60,521 nucleotides of DNA, taken from positions 1-60,521 of the forward strand of contig CANQUD010000007.1 in NCBI GenBank assembly GCA_947626935.1, written 5' to 3'. Below are positions 25,292-34,338 of the stretch, one piece after another; positions within the stretch are counted from its first letter, which is position 1, and the number at the start of each line of letters is the position of its first letter. The notes under the pieces were generated by a model. That model saw only the letters and a list, made by a program, of their open reading frames with translations, was not told the DNA's origin and did no database searches. This DNA comes from an uncultured Clostridia bacterium. GTDB lineage: Bacteria; Bacillota; Clostridia; Christensenellales; Borkfalkiaceae. The position numbers and the translations under genes are program-made.

Positions 25292-26233
25292 ATGGAAAAC
25301 ACACAGAAAAAAGGTCACAAAGCATTTACCACGGGACTCGTGTTCCTTGTTATCTGCCTTGCCGCAACTGTCGTCGGCATTGTATTTCATGACAAGATCT
25401 ATGCCGAAAACGCATGGTGCACGAGCAACCCCACAAACTACTCGTTCCTGAACAGCATGCTGGCGCTCATTCCCAAGCTTGTCAGCACGTGCTCGATCCT
25501 GTTCATCACTTTGCTCGTCCTGTACATCGTCTGCTCGGTCATCAAGGCGATCTTCAAGGGAACACCGAGAAAAATCACGATCGGCAAACTCGTCAACAGC
25601 ATCATCAAGGTCATCATCTGGGTCGTCTGCGTCATCGCTGTCCTTGCAGTCTGGGGCGTCGATGTCGCCGCTCTCATCGCAGGCGCAGGCGTTCTGACAC
25701 TCGTGATCGGGCTTGGCATGCAGAGCCTCATCGCCGATGTCGTCGCGGGCATCTTCCTCGTCTGCGACGGGACCTTGCAGGTAGGCGACATCGTCACGAT
25801 CGACGGCTGGCGCGGCACCGTGCAGGAGATCGGCATCCGCAACACCAAACTCATCAATTACAGCGGCGATATCCGCGTTGCGAACAACTCCACGATCAAG
25901 ATCTTCGTCAACCAGAGCAGAGAAGATTCTTATCCCACCGTTCTCGTCGGCATTCCGTACGAGGAAAACATCCAAAAGGTCAAGGATGTGTTCGAAGCCA
26001 ATCGCGCCAAGATCCAAGCGCTTTGCCCGTCCCTGATCTCCGACATCGATTTCAACGGCGTCGAGGAACTTGCAAATTCCAGCGTGAATCTTCATTTCGG
26101 CGCAAAATGCAAAGAGGACAACTTCTTTGTCGCACAGCGCGAAATGCGCGGCGCCATCAAGACGGTGTTCGAAGAAAACGGCATCTCCGTTCCCTTCCCG
26201 CAGGTCGACGTCCACATGGACCAGAAGAAATAA
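25292..26233 (+). CDS. small-conductance mechanosensitive channel, MscS family
   Basis: Opens under membrane tension to release solutes during osmotic downshock. The 313-residue protein has three membrane segments: TTGLVFLVICLAATVVGIVF (about 13-32), a second at about 60-80 (LVSTCSILFITLLVLYIVC) and the third at about 105-150. The pore helix AGVLTLVIGLGMQSLIADVVAGIFLV is the family hallmark. The beta domain follows with VGDIVTIDGWRGTVQEIGIRNTKL, then the alpha/beta domain. Length is near that of E. coli MscS (286). Single gene, promoter and terminator its own. Confidence 0.93.
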   Translation: MENTQKKGHKAFTTGLVFLVICLAATVVGIVFHDKIYAENAWCTSNPTNYSFLNSMLALIPKLVSTCSILFITLLVLYIVCSVIKAIFKGTPRKITIGKLVNSIIKVIIWVVCVIAVLAVWGVDVAALIAGAGVLTLVIGLGMQSLIADVVAGIFLVCDGTLQVGDIVTIDGWRGTVQEIGIRNTKLINYSGDIRVANNSTIKIFVNQSREDSYPTVLVGIPYEENIQKVKDVFEANRAKIQALCPSLISDIDFNGVEELANSSVNLHFGAKCKEDNFFVAQREMRGAIKTVFEENGISVPFPQVDVHMDQKK

Positions 26234-26247
26234 CAGACAGCTTCTTG

Positions 26248-26276
26248 CCGTCGCAGCAATGCGGCGGTTTTCTTTT
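26248..26276 (+). terminator. terminator after the MscS gene
   Basis: CCGTCGCA/TGCGGCGG with a 4-base loop (one G-U pair) is followed by TTTTCTTTT. Confidence 0.75.
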
Positions 26277-26358
26277 GCGGAAAAGCAGGAAGAAAGGTGG
26301 ACGGGAAGAATTTTTCGGACATAGGTGTAAAAATTCCAAAAAAATTTGCGTCTACCTA

Positions 26359-26387
26359 TTGAAATTTATGGGGATTTCTCTTATAAT
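26359..26387 (+). promoter_or_regulatory. sigma-A promoter of the arabinose cluster
   Basis: TTGAAA (26359-26364), 17 bases, TATAAT (26382-26387), about 40 bases upstream of the kinase ATG. Confidence 0.78.
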
Positions 26388-26392
26388 ACACA

Positions 26393-26408
26393 TGTACGGG
26401 TATGTACA
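26393..26408. promoter_or_regulatory. candidate operator just downstream of the arabinose promoter
   Basis: The inverted repeat TGTAC-6-GTACA overlaps the expected transcription start. The half-site GTACAAA resembles that of the Bacillus AraR box, but the 6-base spacing differs from the known site. The position suits a repressor. Confidence 0.35.
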
Positions 26409-26428
26409 AAACCAACAGGGGGGAAGAA

Positions 26429-28015
26429 ATGGATATTGCAAAAACCATCGGGCAGGGAAAGACTGCGCTCGGGATCGAATTCGGCTCCACGCGCATCAAA
26501 GCCGTGCTCGTAGACGAGGACAACACGCCCATCGCATCGGGCAGTCATGACTGGGAGAACCGCCACATCGGGAATATATGGTCCTATACGCTCGATGACA
26601 TCATCGGCGGCATGCAGGACTGTTACCGTTCCTTGGCGGAGGATGTCAAGAAAAAATACAATGTGACGCTCACGACGGTCGGCGCAATCGGCTTTTCCGC
26701 CATGATGCACGGCTACATGGTATTTGACAAGGACAACAAGCTCCTTGTCCCTTTCCGTACATGGAGAAACAACACGGCGGCATATGCGGGGGATCGGCTT
26801 ACGGAACTCTTCGGCTATCACATCCCCGCCCGCTGGTCGATCGCCCATCTCTATCAGGCGATCCTCGATAACGAACCCCATGTCAAGGATATCGTCTATC
26901 AGACGACGCTCGAGGGCTATGTGCATTGGCTCCTGACGGGCAAGAAAGTCATCGGCGTCGGCGAGGCGAGCGGCATGTTCCCCGTCGACCCCGTCACAAA
27001 GCAGTACAATCCCCGCATGCTTGCCCAGTTCAATGAACTCGTGAAGGACCGTGTCCCCTTTAAGGTAGAGGAGATCCTTCCCAAGATCTTGCTTGCGGGG
27101 GAAGATGCAGGGTGCCTCACCGAAGAGGGCGCAAGGATCCTCGATCCCACGGGGAATTTGCAGGCGGGTATCCCGCTTTGCCCGCCCGAAGGGGATGCGG
27201 GTACGGGTATGGTCGCGACGAACTCCGTCAAAAAGCGCACGGGCAACGTCTCGGCGGGCACGTCCGTCTTTGCGATGATCGTCCTCGAAAAGGAACTCTC
27301 CAAGCCCTATCCCGAGATCGACCTCGTCACGACGCCTGTCGGCGACCTTGTCGGCATGGTCCATTGCAACAACTGCACGTCCGATCTGAACGGCTGGGTC
27401 AACCTGTTCGGAGAATTTGCCGAGTCACTCGGCGTGGAACTTCCCAAATGGAAGCTCTACGACATGCTCTATTTCGCTTCCGAGAAGGGGGATAAGGACT
27501 GCGGCGGACTGCTCTCCTATAACTATATTTCTAATGAAAATATCACGAAAGTGGAACACGGCAGACCGCTCTTCGTACGCAAGGCAGACAATAACTTCAA
27601 TCTTGCGAACTTCATGCGCTGCCACCTCTATTCGGCATTCGGTGCGCTCAAAGTCGGCTGCGACATCATGTTGAAGGAAGAAGGCGTCAAGCTCGAGCGG
27701 ATCACGGGGCACGGCGGACTGTTCAAGACCGAACGCGTCGGGCAGAGCTATCTCGCCGCAGCCATCAATGCGCCCGTCACCGTCATGAAAACGGCGGGGG
27801 AGGGCGGTGCGTGGGGCATGGCGGTCCTCGCGAATTATAGGATCGAAAAGGGGAACGAGACCCTTGAAGAGTACCTTGAGAACAGGGTATTCAAGGGACA
27901 GGAAGGCGTGACGCTCGCTCCCGACCCTGCCGACGTCGCAGGGTTCGAGGAATTTGCAAAGCGCTACACCGAGGGACTTCCCATCGTCAGGGAAGCGGTC
28001 AAGAGCTTGCAGTAA
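26429..28015 (+). CDS. araB: FGGY-family carbohydrate kinase, probable L-ribulokinase
   Basis: Expected to phosphorylate L-ribulose with ATP, feeding the epimerase encoded next. The start [11 protein letters not shown] has a GGGGGGAAG ribosome site; an upstream ATG at 26402 has none. The 528-residue product shows the FGGY phosphate-1 motif [15 protein letters not shown], a substrate-side region [13 protein letters not shown] and the C-terminal signature with [15 protein letters not shown] and [16 protein letters not shown]. The family also includes xylulo- and gluconokinases. The assignment to ribulose rests on its neighbours araD and araA. First gene of the cluster. Confidence 0.78.
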   Translation: MDIAKTIGQGKTALGIEFGSTRIKAVLVDEDNTPIASGSHDWENRHIGNIWSYTLDDIIGGMQDCYRSLAEDVKKKYNVTLTTVGAIGFSAMMHGYMVFDKDNKLLVPFRTWRNNTAAYAGDRLTELFGYHIPARWSIAHLYQAILDNEPHVKDIVYQTTLEGYVHWLLTGKKVIGVGEASGMFPVDPVTKQYNPRMLAQFNELVKDRVPFKVEEILPKILLAGEDAGCLTEEGARILDPTGNLQAGIPLCPPEGDAGTGMVATNSVKKRTGNVSAGTSVFAMIVLEKELSKPYPEIDLVTTPVGDLVGMVHCNNCTSDLNGWVNLFGEFAESLGVELPKWKLYDMLYFASEKGDKDCGGLLSYNYISNENITKVEHGRPLFVRKADNNFNLANFMRCHLYSAFGALKVGCDIMLKEEGVKLERITGHGGLFKTERVGQSYLAAAINAPVTVMKTAGEGGAWGMAVLANYRIEKGNETLEEYLENRVFKGQEGVTLAPDPADVAGFEEFAKRYTEGLPIVREAVKSLQ

Positions 28016-28069
28016 CGCTTCCGTATCCGCGAAGCGAAAATGCCCGAAATAAGCAGAAAAGGAGCATAT

Positions 28070-28768
28070 ATGTTAGAGGAATTAAAGCAAAAAGTCTTAA
28101 AAGCCAATCTCGATCTCGTCAAGAACAAGCTCGTGCTTTTCACATGGGGAAATGTGTCCGAGATCGACAGAAAGAGCGGACTTTTCGTCATCAAGCCGTC
28201 GGGGGTCAGCTATGACGAGATGAGGGCGGAGGATATGGTCGTCGTCGATCTGAACGGCAAGGTCGTGGAAGGGGATCTGCGTCCCTCTTCCGATACGCCG
28301 ACCCATATCGAATTTTACAAGGCATTCAAGAATATCGGCGGCGTCACGCACACACATTCCACCTTTGCGACCTCTTGGGCGCAGGCGGGGCGGTCTATTC
28401 CCTTCTACGGGACGACGCATGCAGATTATTTTTACGGTGACATTCCCTGCGCACGCTCTCTTACAAAGGAAGAGATCGAAGGGGAGTATGAGAAGAACAC
28501 GGGGCTTGCCATCATCGAAAAGTTCCGAGAGGACGATCTGGACCCGATGGAAGTCCCCGGCGTCCTCATCAAGAGCCACGGCGTTTTCGCATTCGGGAAG
28601 GACGGAGACGGCTCCGTCTACAATGCGACAGTCATTGAGGAAGTTGCCAAGATGGCGTACATCACCGAACAGCTCAATCCTACCGTCGTGCGGGCAGACC
28701 GTTTCATGATGGAGAAGCACTATCAGCGCAAGCACGGCAAGAATGCCTATTATGGGCAGAAGAAGTAG
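28070..28768 (+). CDS. araD: L-ribulose-5-phosphate 4-epimerase
   Basis: Converts L-ribulose 5-phosphate to D-xylulose 5-phosphate, linking arabinose use to the pentose-phosphate pathway. The 232-residue class II aldolase fold keeps the metal and acid residues: Asp75 in SSDTPTH, His94 and His96 in [10 protein letters not shown], and a third histidine in [10 protein letters not shown] near 167. These match E. coli AraD positions closely. The start [13 protein letters not shown] has AAAGGAG upstream; the in-frame ATG ten codons earlier has no ribosome site. It follows the kinase by 54 bases. Confidence 0.92.
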   Translation: MLEELKQKVLKANLDLVKNKLVLFTWGNVSEIDRKSGLFVIKPSGVSYDEMRAEDMVVVDLNGKVVEGDLRPSSDTPTHIEFYKAFKNIGGVTHTHSTFATSWAQAGRSIPFYGTTHADYFYGDIPCARSLTKEEIEGEYEKNTGLAIIEKFREDDLDPMEVPGVLIKSHGVFAFGKDGDGSVYNATVIEEVAKMAYITEQLNPTVVRADRFMMEKHYQRKHGKNAYYGQKK

Positions 28769-28784
28769 TTTCGAACGACTATTT

Positions 28785-28821
28785 CGAACGATTTCTTTTG
28801 CTGCGCAAAAGAAATCGTTCG
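28785..28821 (+). other. 17-bp perfect hairpin after araD
   Basis: CGAACGATTTCTTTTGC (28785-28801) and its exact complement (28805-28821) flank a 3-base loop. There is no T run after it, so it is not a normal terminator. It may block 3' exonucleases or lower read-through to araA. The left arm sequence TTCGAACGA also occurs just before it at 28770. Confidence 0.7.
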
Positions 28822-28904
28822 AGGGGTTAGTGTTGTACATCTCTCATATTCCGCTGCCACGCCTTCCGTTTTTCAGACGGACATTAAGCCTACGGTAGTG
28901 TGGC

Positions 28905-29030
28905 GCGTCGCGACACTGCGCAGTTTGCGCGGCTTTGCGGGAACGCAAAGCCGTCGCCTGAAACGCAGGTCGCTCCTTTTCCAAAAAATCTTGCTTTGCA
29001 ATATTTTTTGGATGCCTTGGGCTTAGGCGG
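28905..29030 (-). repeat. structured intergenic repeat, copy B
   Basis: A GC-rich, non-coding stretch inside the 348-base gap between araD and araA. It contains GGCTTTGCG-GGAA-CGCAAAGCC (28931-28952) and CCAAAAAAT..ATTTTTTGG with an inner TTGC/GCAA (28981-29011). On the minus strand the element order matches copy A at 14815-14935. No gene is seen in the gap and no promoter for araA was recognised. Confidence 0.45.
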
Positions 29031-29116
29031 GGCGTCACGCGCAGGGATCGGGGGATCTCCAAAGGCCGCAAAATCATTCAAAAAAACAAAAAATCCAAAA
29101 AAGGGGTATGAATTTC

Positions 29117-30577
29117 ATGAAAGAAAAAGTAGTTTATTGGTTGACAGGTTCGCAGACGCTGTACGGCGATGACGTGCTCAAGCATGTTGCGCAGCACTCG
29201 GAGGAAATGGCAAATTACGTCAGCGGGCATGTGCCCGTCACAGTGAAATATCTCACGACGTGCAAAAGCTCGGACGAAGTCGTCGAGGCGGTCAAAAAGG
29301 TCAATCAGGACGAGAATTGCATCGGCATCATCACGTGGTGCCATACCTTCTCGCCCGCCAAAATGTGGATCAAGGGGTTGAAGATGCTGCAGAAGCCCAT
29401 GTGCCACTTCGCGACGCAGTATAACGAAAAACTTCCCTATGATTCCATCGATATGGACTTCATGAACGAGAACCAAGCTGCCCACGGCGACAGAGAATTC
29501 GGGTACATTGTCTCGAGACTTCGCATGGACAACAAGGTCATCGTCGGCTACTATAAAGATCCCGAGGCGCTGAAAGAACTTGCCTCATGGTGCGTCGTTG
29601 CGGCAGGGTATGCCTTCTCCAAGACGGTGAAGGTCGCCCGCTTCTCCGACAACATGCGCGATGTCGCCGTCACCGAGGGCGACAAGGTCGATGCGCACAT
29701 CAATCTCGGCTGGCAGGTCGACTATTATCCCGTCGGCGACCTCGTCGACTACATCGAGGAAGTGACGGAGAAAGAAGTTGACGCCCTCATGAAGGAGTAC
29801 GGAAAGAAGTACACGATGGGAACGGATCGGATCGACGTCGTCCGTGAACAGGCAAAGTATGAGATCGCCATGGAAAAGCTCTGCAAGGAAAAGGGCGGCT
29901 ATATCGGCATTGTCGACCATTTCGGTGCGTTGCACGGCATGAACCAGCTCCCCGGACTTGCCATTCAGGATCTTCAATCCAAGGGATACGGCTTCGGCGC
30001 GGAGGGCGACTGGAAGATCGCCGCTCTGGGCGCTACCATGCAGTACATGGCGGGGCAGAAGGGCACGGGTCTCATGGAAGACTACACCTATGACCTCGTC
30101 GACGGACTCTGCCTCGGCGCCCATATGCTCGAGGTCAGCCCGCAGTTCGCTTCGACGAAACCCGAAATTCAGGTGCATCCTTTGAGCATCGGCGGAAAGT
30201 CCGATCCCGCCCGTCTCGTCTTTGAGGGGATCGAAGCACCCGAAGCGATCGCCGTCTCCATGATCGACATGGGAGACAGAATGCGCCTTATCATTCAAAA
30301 GATCAGTTTGGTGAAGTACCCGCATCCGATGCCCAACCTTCCCGTCGGCGGTCTGATGTGGAAGTATCAACCCAACTTCAAGGACGGCGTCGCCGCGTGG
30401 ATCTACGCGGGCGGTGCACATCATACGGTCGTCTCTTCTGTCGTCACGGCACAGCAGATGGTCGATCTCGGCAACATGTGGGGCGTGGAAGTCGTCCTCA
30501 TCGACGAGAACACGGAGATCAATTCCTTCAAGGAAAAACTTCTGTGGTCGGACGCCGTCTGGAAGACAAGAAGATAA
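29117..30577 (+). CDS. araA: L-arabinose isomerase
   Basis: Interconverts L-arabinose and L-ribulose, the first step of the pathway. The preferred start is the second ATG at 29117 (MKEKVVYWLTGSQTLYG), because AAGGGG is ten bases upstream of it but only one base from the ATG at 29108. The 486-residue product has the family opening GSQTLYG and the conserved segments TWCHTFSPAKMWI, ATQYNEKLP and GDWKIAALGATMQYM. Metal-binding residues are expected around E in LMEDYTYD and histidines in AGGAHHTVVSS. Length matches the family (about 490-500). A terminator follows, so it may be the last gene of the arabinose unit. Confidence 0.94.
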   Translation: MKEKVVYWLTGSQTLYGDDVLKHVAQHSEEMANYVSGHVPVTVKYLTTCKSSDEVVEAVKKVNQDENCIGIITWCHTFSPAKMWIKGLKMLQKPMCHFATQYNEKLPYDSIDMDFMNENQAAHGDREFGYIVSRLRMDNKVIVGYYKDPEALKELASWCVVAAGYAFSKTVKVARFSDNMRDVAVTEGDKVDAHINLGWQVDYYPVGDLVDYIEEVTEKEVDALMKEYGKKYTMGTDRIDVVREQAKYEIAMEKLCKEKGGYIGIVDHFGALHGMNQLPGLAIQDLQSKGYGFGAEGDWKIAALGATMQYMAGQKGTGLMEDYTYDLVDGLCLGAHMLEVSPQFASTKPEIQVHPLSIGGKSDPARLVFEGIEAPEAIAVSMIDMGDRMRLIIQKISLVKYPHPMPNLPVGGLMWKYQPNFKDGVAAWIYAGGAHHTVVSSVVTAQQMVDLGNMWGVEVVLIDENTEINSFKEKLLWSDAVWKTRR

Positions 30578-30590
30578 CAGAGAGGAACGA

Positions 30591-30615
30591 GGCGGCGGTT
30601 TTCCGCCGCCTTTTC
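30591..30615 (+). terminator. terminator after araA
   Basis: GGCGGCGG-TTTT-CCGCCGCC followed by TTTTCT, 13 bases past the stop codon. Confidence 0.85.
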
Positions 30616-30649
30616 TGTCAAAATTTCATGCTGTGGGGAAGGAATACTC

Positions 30650-32707
30650 ATGTTTTACAGAAAACACATCTTCGGCAGGACTGCGGTCTACTATGTCGAG
30701 ACCCCTGTGGAGGGGCATGAGGGCAAGACCGTCATCGGACTTGCCGTTTATCCGAGATCGGCGAAAGTCGAACCCGAAAAACTCTATTGTGACAGCCTTG
30801 TTCAGGTCGCCTTTTCGGGCGATGAAGCGCTCATCGATTACACCTTGGGCGCCACGATGCGGAACAGGGCTTCTACGCTCCTGAAGGTCGAAAAGCAGAC
30901 GAGAAAGGGCAATACGGTGACGACGATCCTCGCCGATGCAGACAAAAATTGCTATACCCATGTCTTGAATTATTCCTCGGAAACGGGCGTTTTCACGACC
31001 CATGTCCGCTATACGAATAAATCGGACACGGTACGGTGTCTTGAAATGCTCTCGAGCTTCTCGTTGAGCGGCATCACGTCGGTCAAAGGGGGATGCAAGA
31101 ACACGATGGGGTTGACGCTTTCCCGTTTGACGAGCGCATGGTCGCGGGAATGCAGACTGAAGAGCGAGAAATTCTCGTCGCTCGGGTTTGACATGAGCTG
31201 GGCGCGGTACGGGGTGAAAGTCGAGAAGTTCGGGCAGGTCGGTTCCATGCCCAACCGCGGATATTATCCCTTTGCGGCAGTCGGCGACGGAAAGTACTGT
31301 CTCGGCGTGCAGATCGAGGCGCCCTATTCATGGCAGATCGAATTGTACGAAGAGAAAGAGACCTGTGCGCTCTCGGGCGGACTCGGCGACTATGAGTTTG
31401 CCCATTGGCGGAAGGAGATCCTTCCCGGGGAAAGCTTCGAGACAGAGAAAGCCTATTTCACGGTGCAGAGAGATCTCGGCTCCGTCTGCAACGCTCTTGT
31501 TCACGAACAGGACAGGTTGCTCTCCGTTCCCGAGAGCGAGGAAACCTTGCCCGTCATGTACAACGAGTACTGTGCGACATGGGGAAACCCGACGCAGGAA
31601 CTCATGCTCAACATGATCGACGCATTGAGACCTTTCCCGCAAGTCAAGTATTTTATCATCGACAGCGGCTGGTATAAGCCCGAGGACAAGGGCTGGTGCA
31701 ACGCCATCGGCGATTGGAACATCAACCGCAAGATCTTTCCCGATCTGACCATCATCGCAGAGAAGGCACGGTCGAGGGGGATGAAGGCGGGTATTTGGTA
31801 TGAATTCGAAGTCGCGGGACGGGACAGCGAGACATTCTATCGTTCCGACATGCTCCTGCACCGCGATGGAAGTCTGCTGACAAGCAAGAATCGGCGTTTT
31901 TTGGACTTGCGTACGGAAGAAGTTGATGAATTTTTACAGAAAAAGCTTCTCAAGCAACTCAAGGACAGCCGCTTTGAATACATCAAGATCGACTATAACG
32001 ACAATATCGGCGTCGGGTGTGACAGCGACGACGGATCTTCCTCGGGAGAGGGCGGCAGACAGGTGACCGAGGAGAGCCTCGGATGGTTCCGAAGATTGCG
32101 GGAAGAGATCCCGACGCTCGTCATAGAGAACTGCTCCTCGGGCGGAAGCAGGATCGAACCGAAACGCATGGGGCTGTCGTCGATGTGCTCGTTCTCGGAC
32201 GCGCACGAATGCCCCGAGATCCCGCTCGTCGCGGCGAATGTCAGCCGCGTGATCCCCGCCCGCCAAGAGCAGATCTGGGCGGTTTTGAGGGAAAACGAGA
32301 GTGATTCCCGCACGATCTATTCTCTCTGTGCCGCCATGATCGGCAGGATCTGTCTTTCGGGAGATATTTTGCATCTCACGGAGACAAAGATCCGTTTAAT
32401 TCAAAGAGGACTTGATTTCTATGAAAGCATCAAGGAGATCGTCCGCTTCGGGGACATCACCAAGATCGATTGTAACATAGAATACTATCGCGATCCCAAG
32501 GGCAGACAGGTGTATGTCAAGGAATATGAGGACAAGAAACTTGTTATCGTCCATTTCCTTGACGATGAAAGTACGGTCCGTCTGGATATCAAGGGCGATA
32601 CGCTCGTCTCCGCCTACACCGATCTTGCCTATGAAGCGGACGGAAAGCTTGTCATCCGCGGCGAAAAATTCCACGGCGGCGCTTGGCTTTTCAAAAAAGG
32701 AGAATGA
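30650..32707 (+). CDS. GH36-type alpha-galactosidase (clan GH-D), substrate uncertain
   Basis: A 685-residue glycoside hydrolase with an N-terminal beta-sandwich (to about 290) and a TIM barrel. The retaining-mechanism nucleophile is expected at Asp448 in YIKIDYN, followed by IENCSSGGSRIEP and the acid/base Asp517 in CSFSDAHECPE. Clan GH-D enzymes release terminal alpha-galactose; some members prefer beta-L-arabinopyranose, which has the same stereochemistry and would suit the upstream arabinose genes. No signal peptide, so it acts inside the cell on imported oligosaccharides. GGGGAAGG precedes the ATG. It is followed after one base by the UDPGP gene (AAGGAG lies inside its end). Confidence 0.85.
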   Translation: MFYRKHIFGRTAVYYVETPVEGHEGKTVIGLAVYPRSAKVEPEKLYCDSLVQVAFSGDEALIDYTLGATMRNRASTLLKVEKQTRKGNTVTTILADADKNCYTHVLNYSSETGVFTTHVRYTNKSDTVRCLEMLSSFSLSGITSVKGGCKNTMGLTLSRLTSAWSRECRLKSEKFSSLGFDMSWARYGVKVEKFGQVGSMPNRGYYPFAAVGDGKYCLGVQIEAPYSWQIELYEEKETCALSGGLGDYEFAHWRKEILPGESFETEKAYFTVQRDLGSVCNALVHEQDRLLSVPESEETLPVMYNEYCATWGNPTQELMLNMIDALRPFPQVKYFIIDSGWYKPEDKGWCNAIGDWNINRKIFPDLTIIAEKARSRGMKAGIWYEFEVAGRDSETFYRSDMLLHRDGSLLTSKNRRFLDLRTEEVDEFLQKKLLKQLKDSRFEYIKIDYNDNIGVGCDSDDGSSSGEGGRQVTEESLGWFRRLREEIPTLVIENCSSGGSRIEPKRMGLSSMCSFSDAHECPEIPLVAANVSRVIPARQEQIWAVLRENESDSRTIYSLCAAMIGRICLSGDILHLTETKIRLIQRGLDFYESIKEIVRFGDITKIDCNIEYYRDPKGRQVYVKEYEDKKLVIVHFLDDESTVRLDIKGDTLVSAYTDLAYEADGKLVIRGEKFHGGAWLFKKGE

Positions 32708-32708
32708 A

Positions 32709-33923
32709 ATGAAGGAATTGAACAGTCTGCTCTCCGAAAAGGGACAGACGCACATCTTACAGGGGTTTGACGACCTCTCTGCGGAAGCACAGACGGCTTT
32801 TGTGAACGAGATCGAAAATATCGACTGGGAAACCGTCGCCCTCTGGAAACATCCCGAGGATCTGAGCGGAAAAGGACAGGTCGAACCCATCGAAGGACTT
32901 TCCCTGAAGGACATCGAGGCAAGGAGGGAAGAATACTTTGCGCTCGGAGCGGAAGCGATCAGGCAAGGGAAAGTTGCCTGCGTCCTGCTTGCGGGCGGAC
33001 AGGGAACCCGTCTCGGCTCCGATGCGCCAAAAGGGGCTTACGACATCGGGATCACCCATCCCGTCTATATCTTCGAAATGCAGATCAAGAATCTTCTCTC
33101 GGTCTGCAACGCCTGCAAGGCGCATATTCCGCTCTTTATCATGACGAGCGACAAGAACGACGGGGAAACACGTGCTTTTCTTGAAGAACATCACTATTTC
33201 GGCTACCCCAAAGAGGATATCCGCTTTTTCCGTCAGGAAATGGCGCCGAGTGTTGACTTCACGGGAAAGCTGTTTTTGGAAGAGAAGGGCAGATTGGCAC
33301 TCTCGCCCAACGGAAACGGCGGATGGTATTCCTCATTGAAGAGAGCGGGGGCGGACAGAGATTTCCCCGCGATCGAATGGTACAATGTGTACGGCGTCGA
33401 CAACGTTCTGCAGAAAAGCGCCGACCCCGTATTTGTTGGAGCCGTCATCGCAAGCGGGATGAACAGCGGGGCAAAGGTCGTCCGCAAGACAGAGCCGCAT
33501 GAGAAGGTGGGCGTCCTGTGCCTCGAAAACGGACAGCCTTCCGTCATCGAGTACTATGAGCTGACCGAGGAGATGGCGAACCTGAAGGCAAAGGACGGGA
33601 CGCTTGCCTATTCCTTCGGCGTCATTCTGAACTATCTTCTCTCCGCAAAGCGGCTCGAGGAGATCGCGCAAAAGCGCATTCCCGTCCACGTCGTCAAAAA
33701 GAAGATCCCGTATCTCAATGCGCAGGGCGAATATGTGAAGCCCGAGACGGAAAACGGCTATAAATTCGAGACCCTCATTCTCGATATGATCCGTCTCATG
33801 GGAAGCTGCCTTCCCTTTGAGGTCGTGCGCGAGAAGGAATTCGCTCCCATCAAAAATAAGACGGGGGTCGACAGCGTCGAGAGCGCAAGGCTCCTCTTGG
33901 AACAAAACGGGGTGAAGCTATGA
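32709..33923 (+). CDS. UDPGP-family sugar-1-phosphate uridylyltransferase
   Basis: Expected to join UTP with a hexose (or N-acetylhexosamine) 1-phosphate to make a UDP-sugar. The start MKELNSLLSEKG lies one base after the alpha-galactosidase stop, with AAGGAG upstream. In this 404-residue protein the nucleotide-binding loop is LLAGGQGTRLGSDAPKGAYDIG (about 93-114), with later NVYGVDNVLQKSADPVFVG and YFLNYLL-type segments. The whole is typical of the eukaryote-like UDPGP family (UAP1, UDP-sugar pyrophosphorylase), not bacterial GalU. Next to an alpha-galactosidase it may activate galactose 1-phosphate, which is inference. It overlaps the next gene by 4 bases. Confidence 0.85.
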   Translation: MKELNSLLSEKGQTHILQGFDDLSAEAQTAFVNEIENIDWETVALWKHPEDLSGKGQVEPIEGLSLKDIEARREEYFALGAEAIRQGKVACVLLAGGQGTRLGSDAPKGAYDIGITHPVYIFEMQIKNLLSVCNACKAHIPLFIMTSDKNDGETRAFLEEHHYFGYPKEDIRFFRQEMAPSVDFTGKLFLEEKGRLALSPNGNGGWYSSLKRAGADRDFPAIEWYNVYGVDNVLQKSADPVFVGAVIASGMNSGAKVVRKTEPHEKVGVLCLENGQPSVIEYYELTEEMANLKAKDGTLAYSFGVILNYLLSAKRLEEIAQKRIPVHVVKKKIPYLNAQGEYVKPETENGYKFETLILDMIRLMGSCLPFEVVREKEFAPIKNKTGVDSVESARLLLEQNGVKL

Positions 33924-34264
33924 CGGAGATGACGGAACTGCACGAGACGTTCATCAAGACGCTCTACGAACTCAACCAGACGATGAAGGAGCTTTTTGAG
34001 AGCGGGAACGTTGCGCTCATCGCAGACATGAATGCGCAGGTCAAGCAGCTTTACCGCCTGCAGCACGGAAGCGATGACTCCGTTATGCAGGCGCTCGACG
34101 TGGAATGCAATGTCATATACAACAACTTCGACATGATCGTCTCCGTTCTCCGCACGACCGAGAATGGAGAGATCGACAGGGGCGCACAGACGGCGCTCAA
34201 CAAGTTCCTGCACAACATCGACGAGGCGGTCGTGAACATTGCCGCTTCGCTCGGCGTCGTCTGA
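33920..34264 (+). CDS. small helical protein of unknown function
   Basis: A 114-residue protein with no family that I recognise. It is predicted entirely helical from its pattern (LHETFIKTLYELNQTMKELFESG, then NKFLHNIDEAVVNIAASLGVV). It has no signal peptide and no cysteine beyond one. The ATG overlaps the stop of the UDPGP gene (ATGA), which argues for coupled translation; a second ATG lies three codons on (33929). It ends 16 bases before the second double palindrome. It could be a regulator or partner of the nucleotidyltransferase; nothing in the sequence proves this. Confidence 0.7.
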   Translation: MTEMTELHETFIKTLYELNQTMKELFESGNVALIADMNAQVKQLYRLQHGSDDSVMQALDVECNVIYNNFDMIVSVLRTTENGEIDRGAQTALNKFLHNIDEAVVNIAASLGVV

Positions 34265-34280
34265 ATAGGGAAAACAAATC

Positions 34281-34308
34281 ATAACATACGTTATATAACA
34301 TATGTTAT
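34281..34308. promoter_or_regulatory. tandem pair of 14-bp palindromes (copy 2), candidate operator
   Basis: ATAACATACGTTAT (34281-34294) directly followed by ATAACATATGTTAT (34295-34308), 30 bases upstream of the lipoprotein ATG. It matches copy 1 at 1239-1266 except for two central bases. The position suggests that it controls the lipoprotein gene, perhaps overlapping its promoter; no clear sigma-A pair is visible outside it. Confidence 0.55.
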
Positions 34309-34338
34309 TTGATTCTCTCAAGAGATAAGGAGATCATT

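Noticed and set aside
28844-29081. Minus-strand frames of 63-77 codons in the araD-araA gap
   Set aside because: They come from GC-rich hairpins, lack a ribosome site and resemble the artefact seen in the other copy of the repeat.
34262-34294. TGAATA-17-CATACG before the lipoprotein gene as a sigma-G promoter
   Set aside because: TGAATA includes the stop codon of the preceding gene and the -10 match is incomplete (CATACGT against CATACTA); chance is likely, and the overlap with the double palindrome is a better reading.
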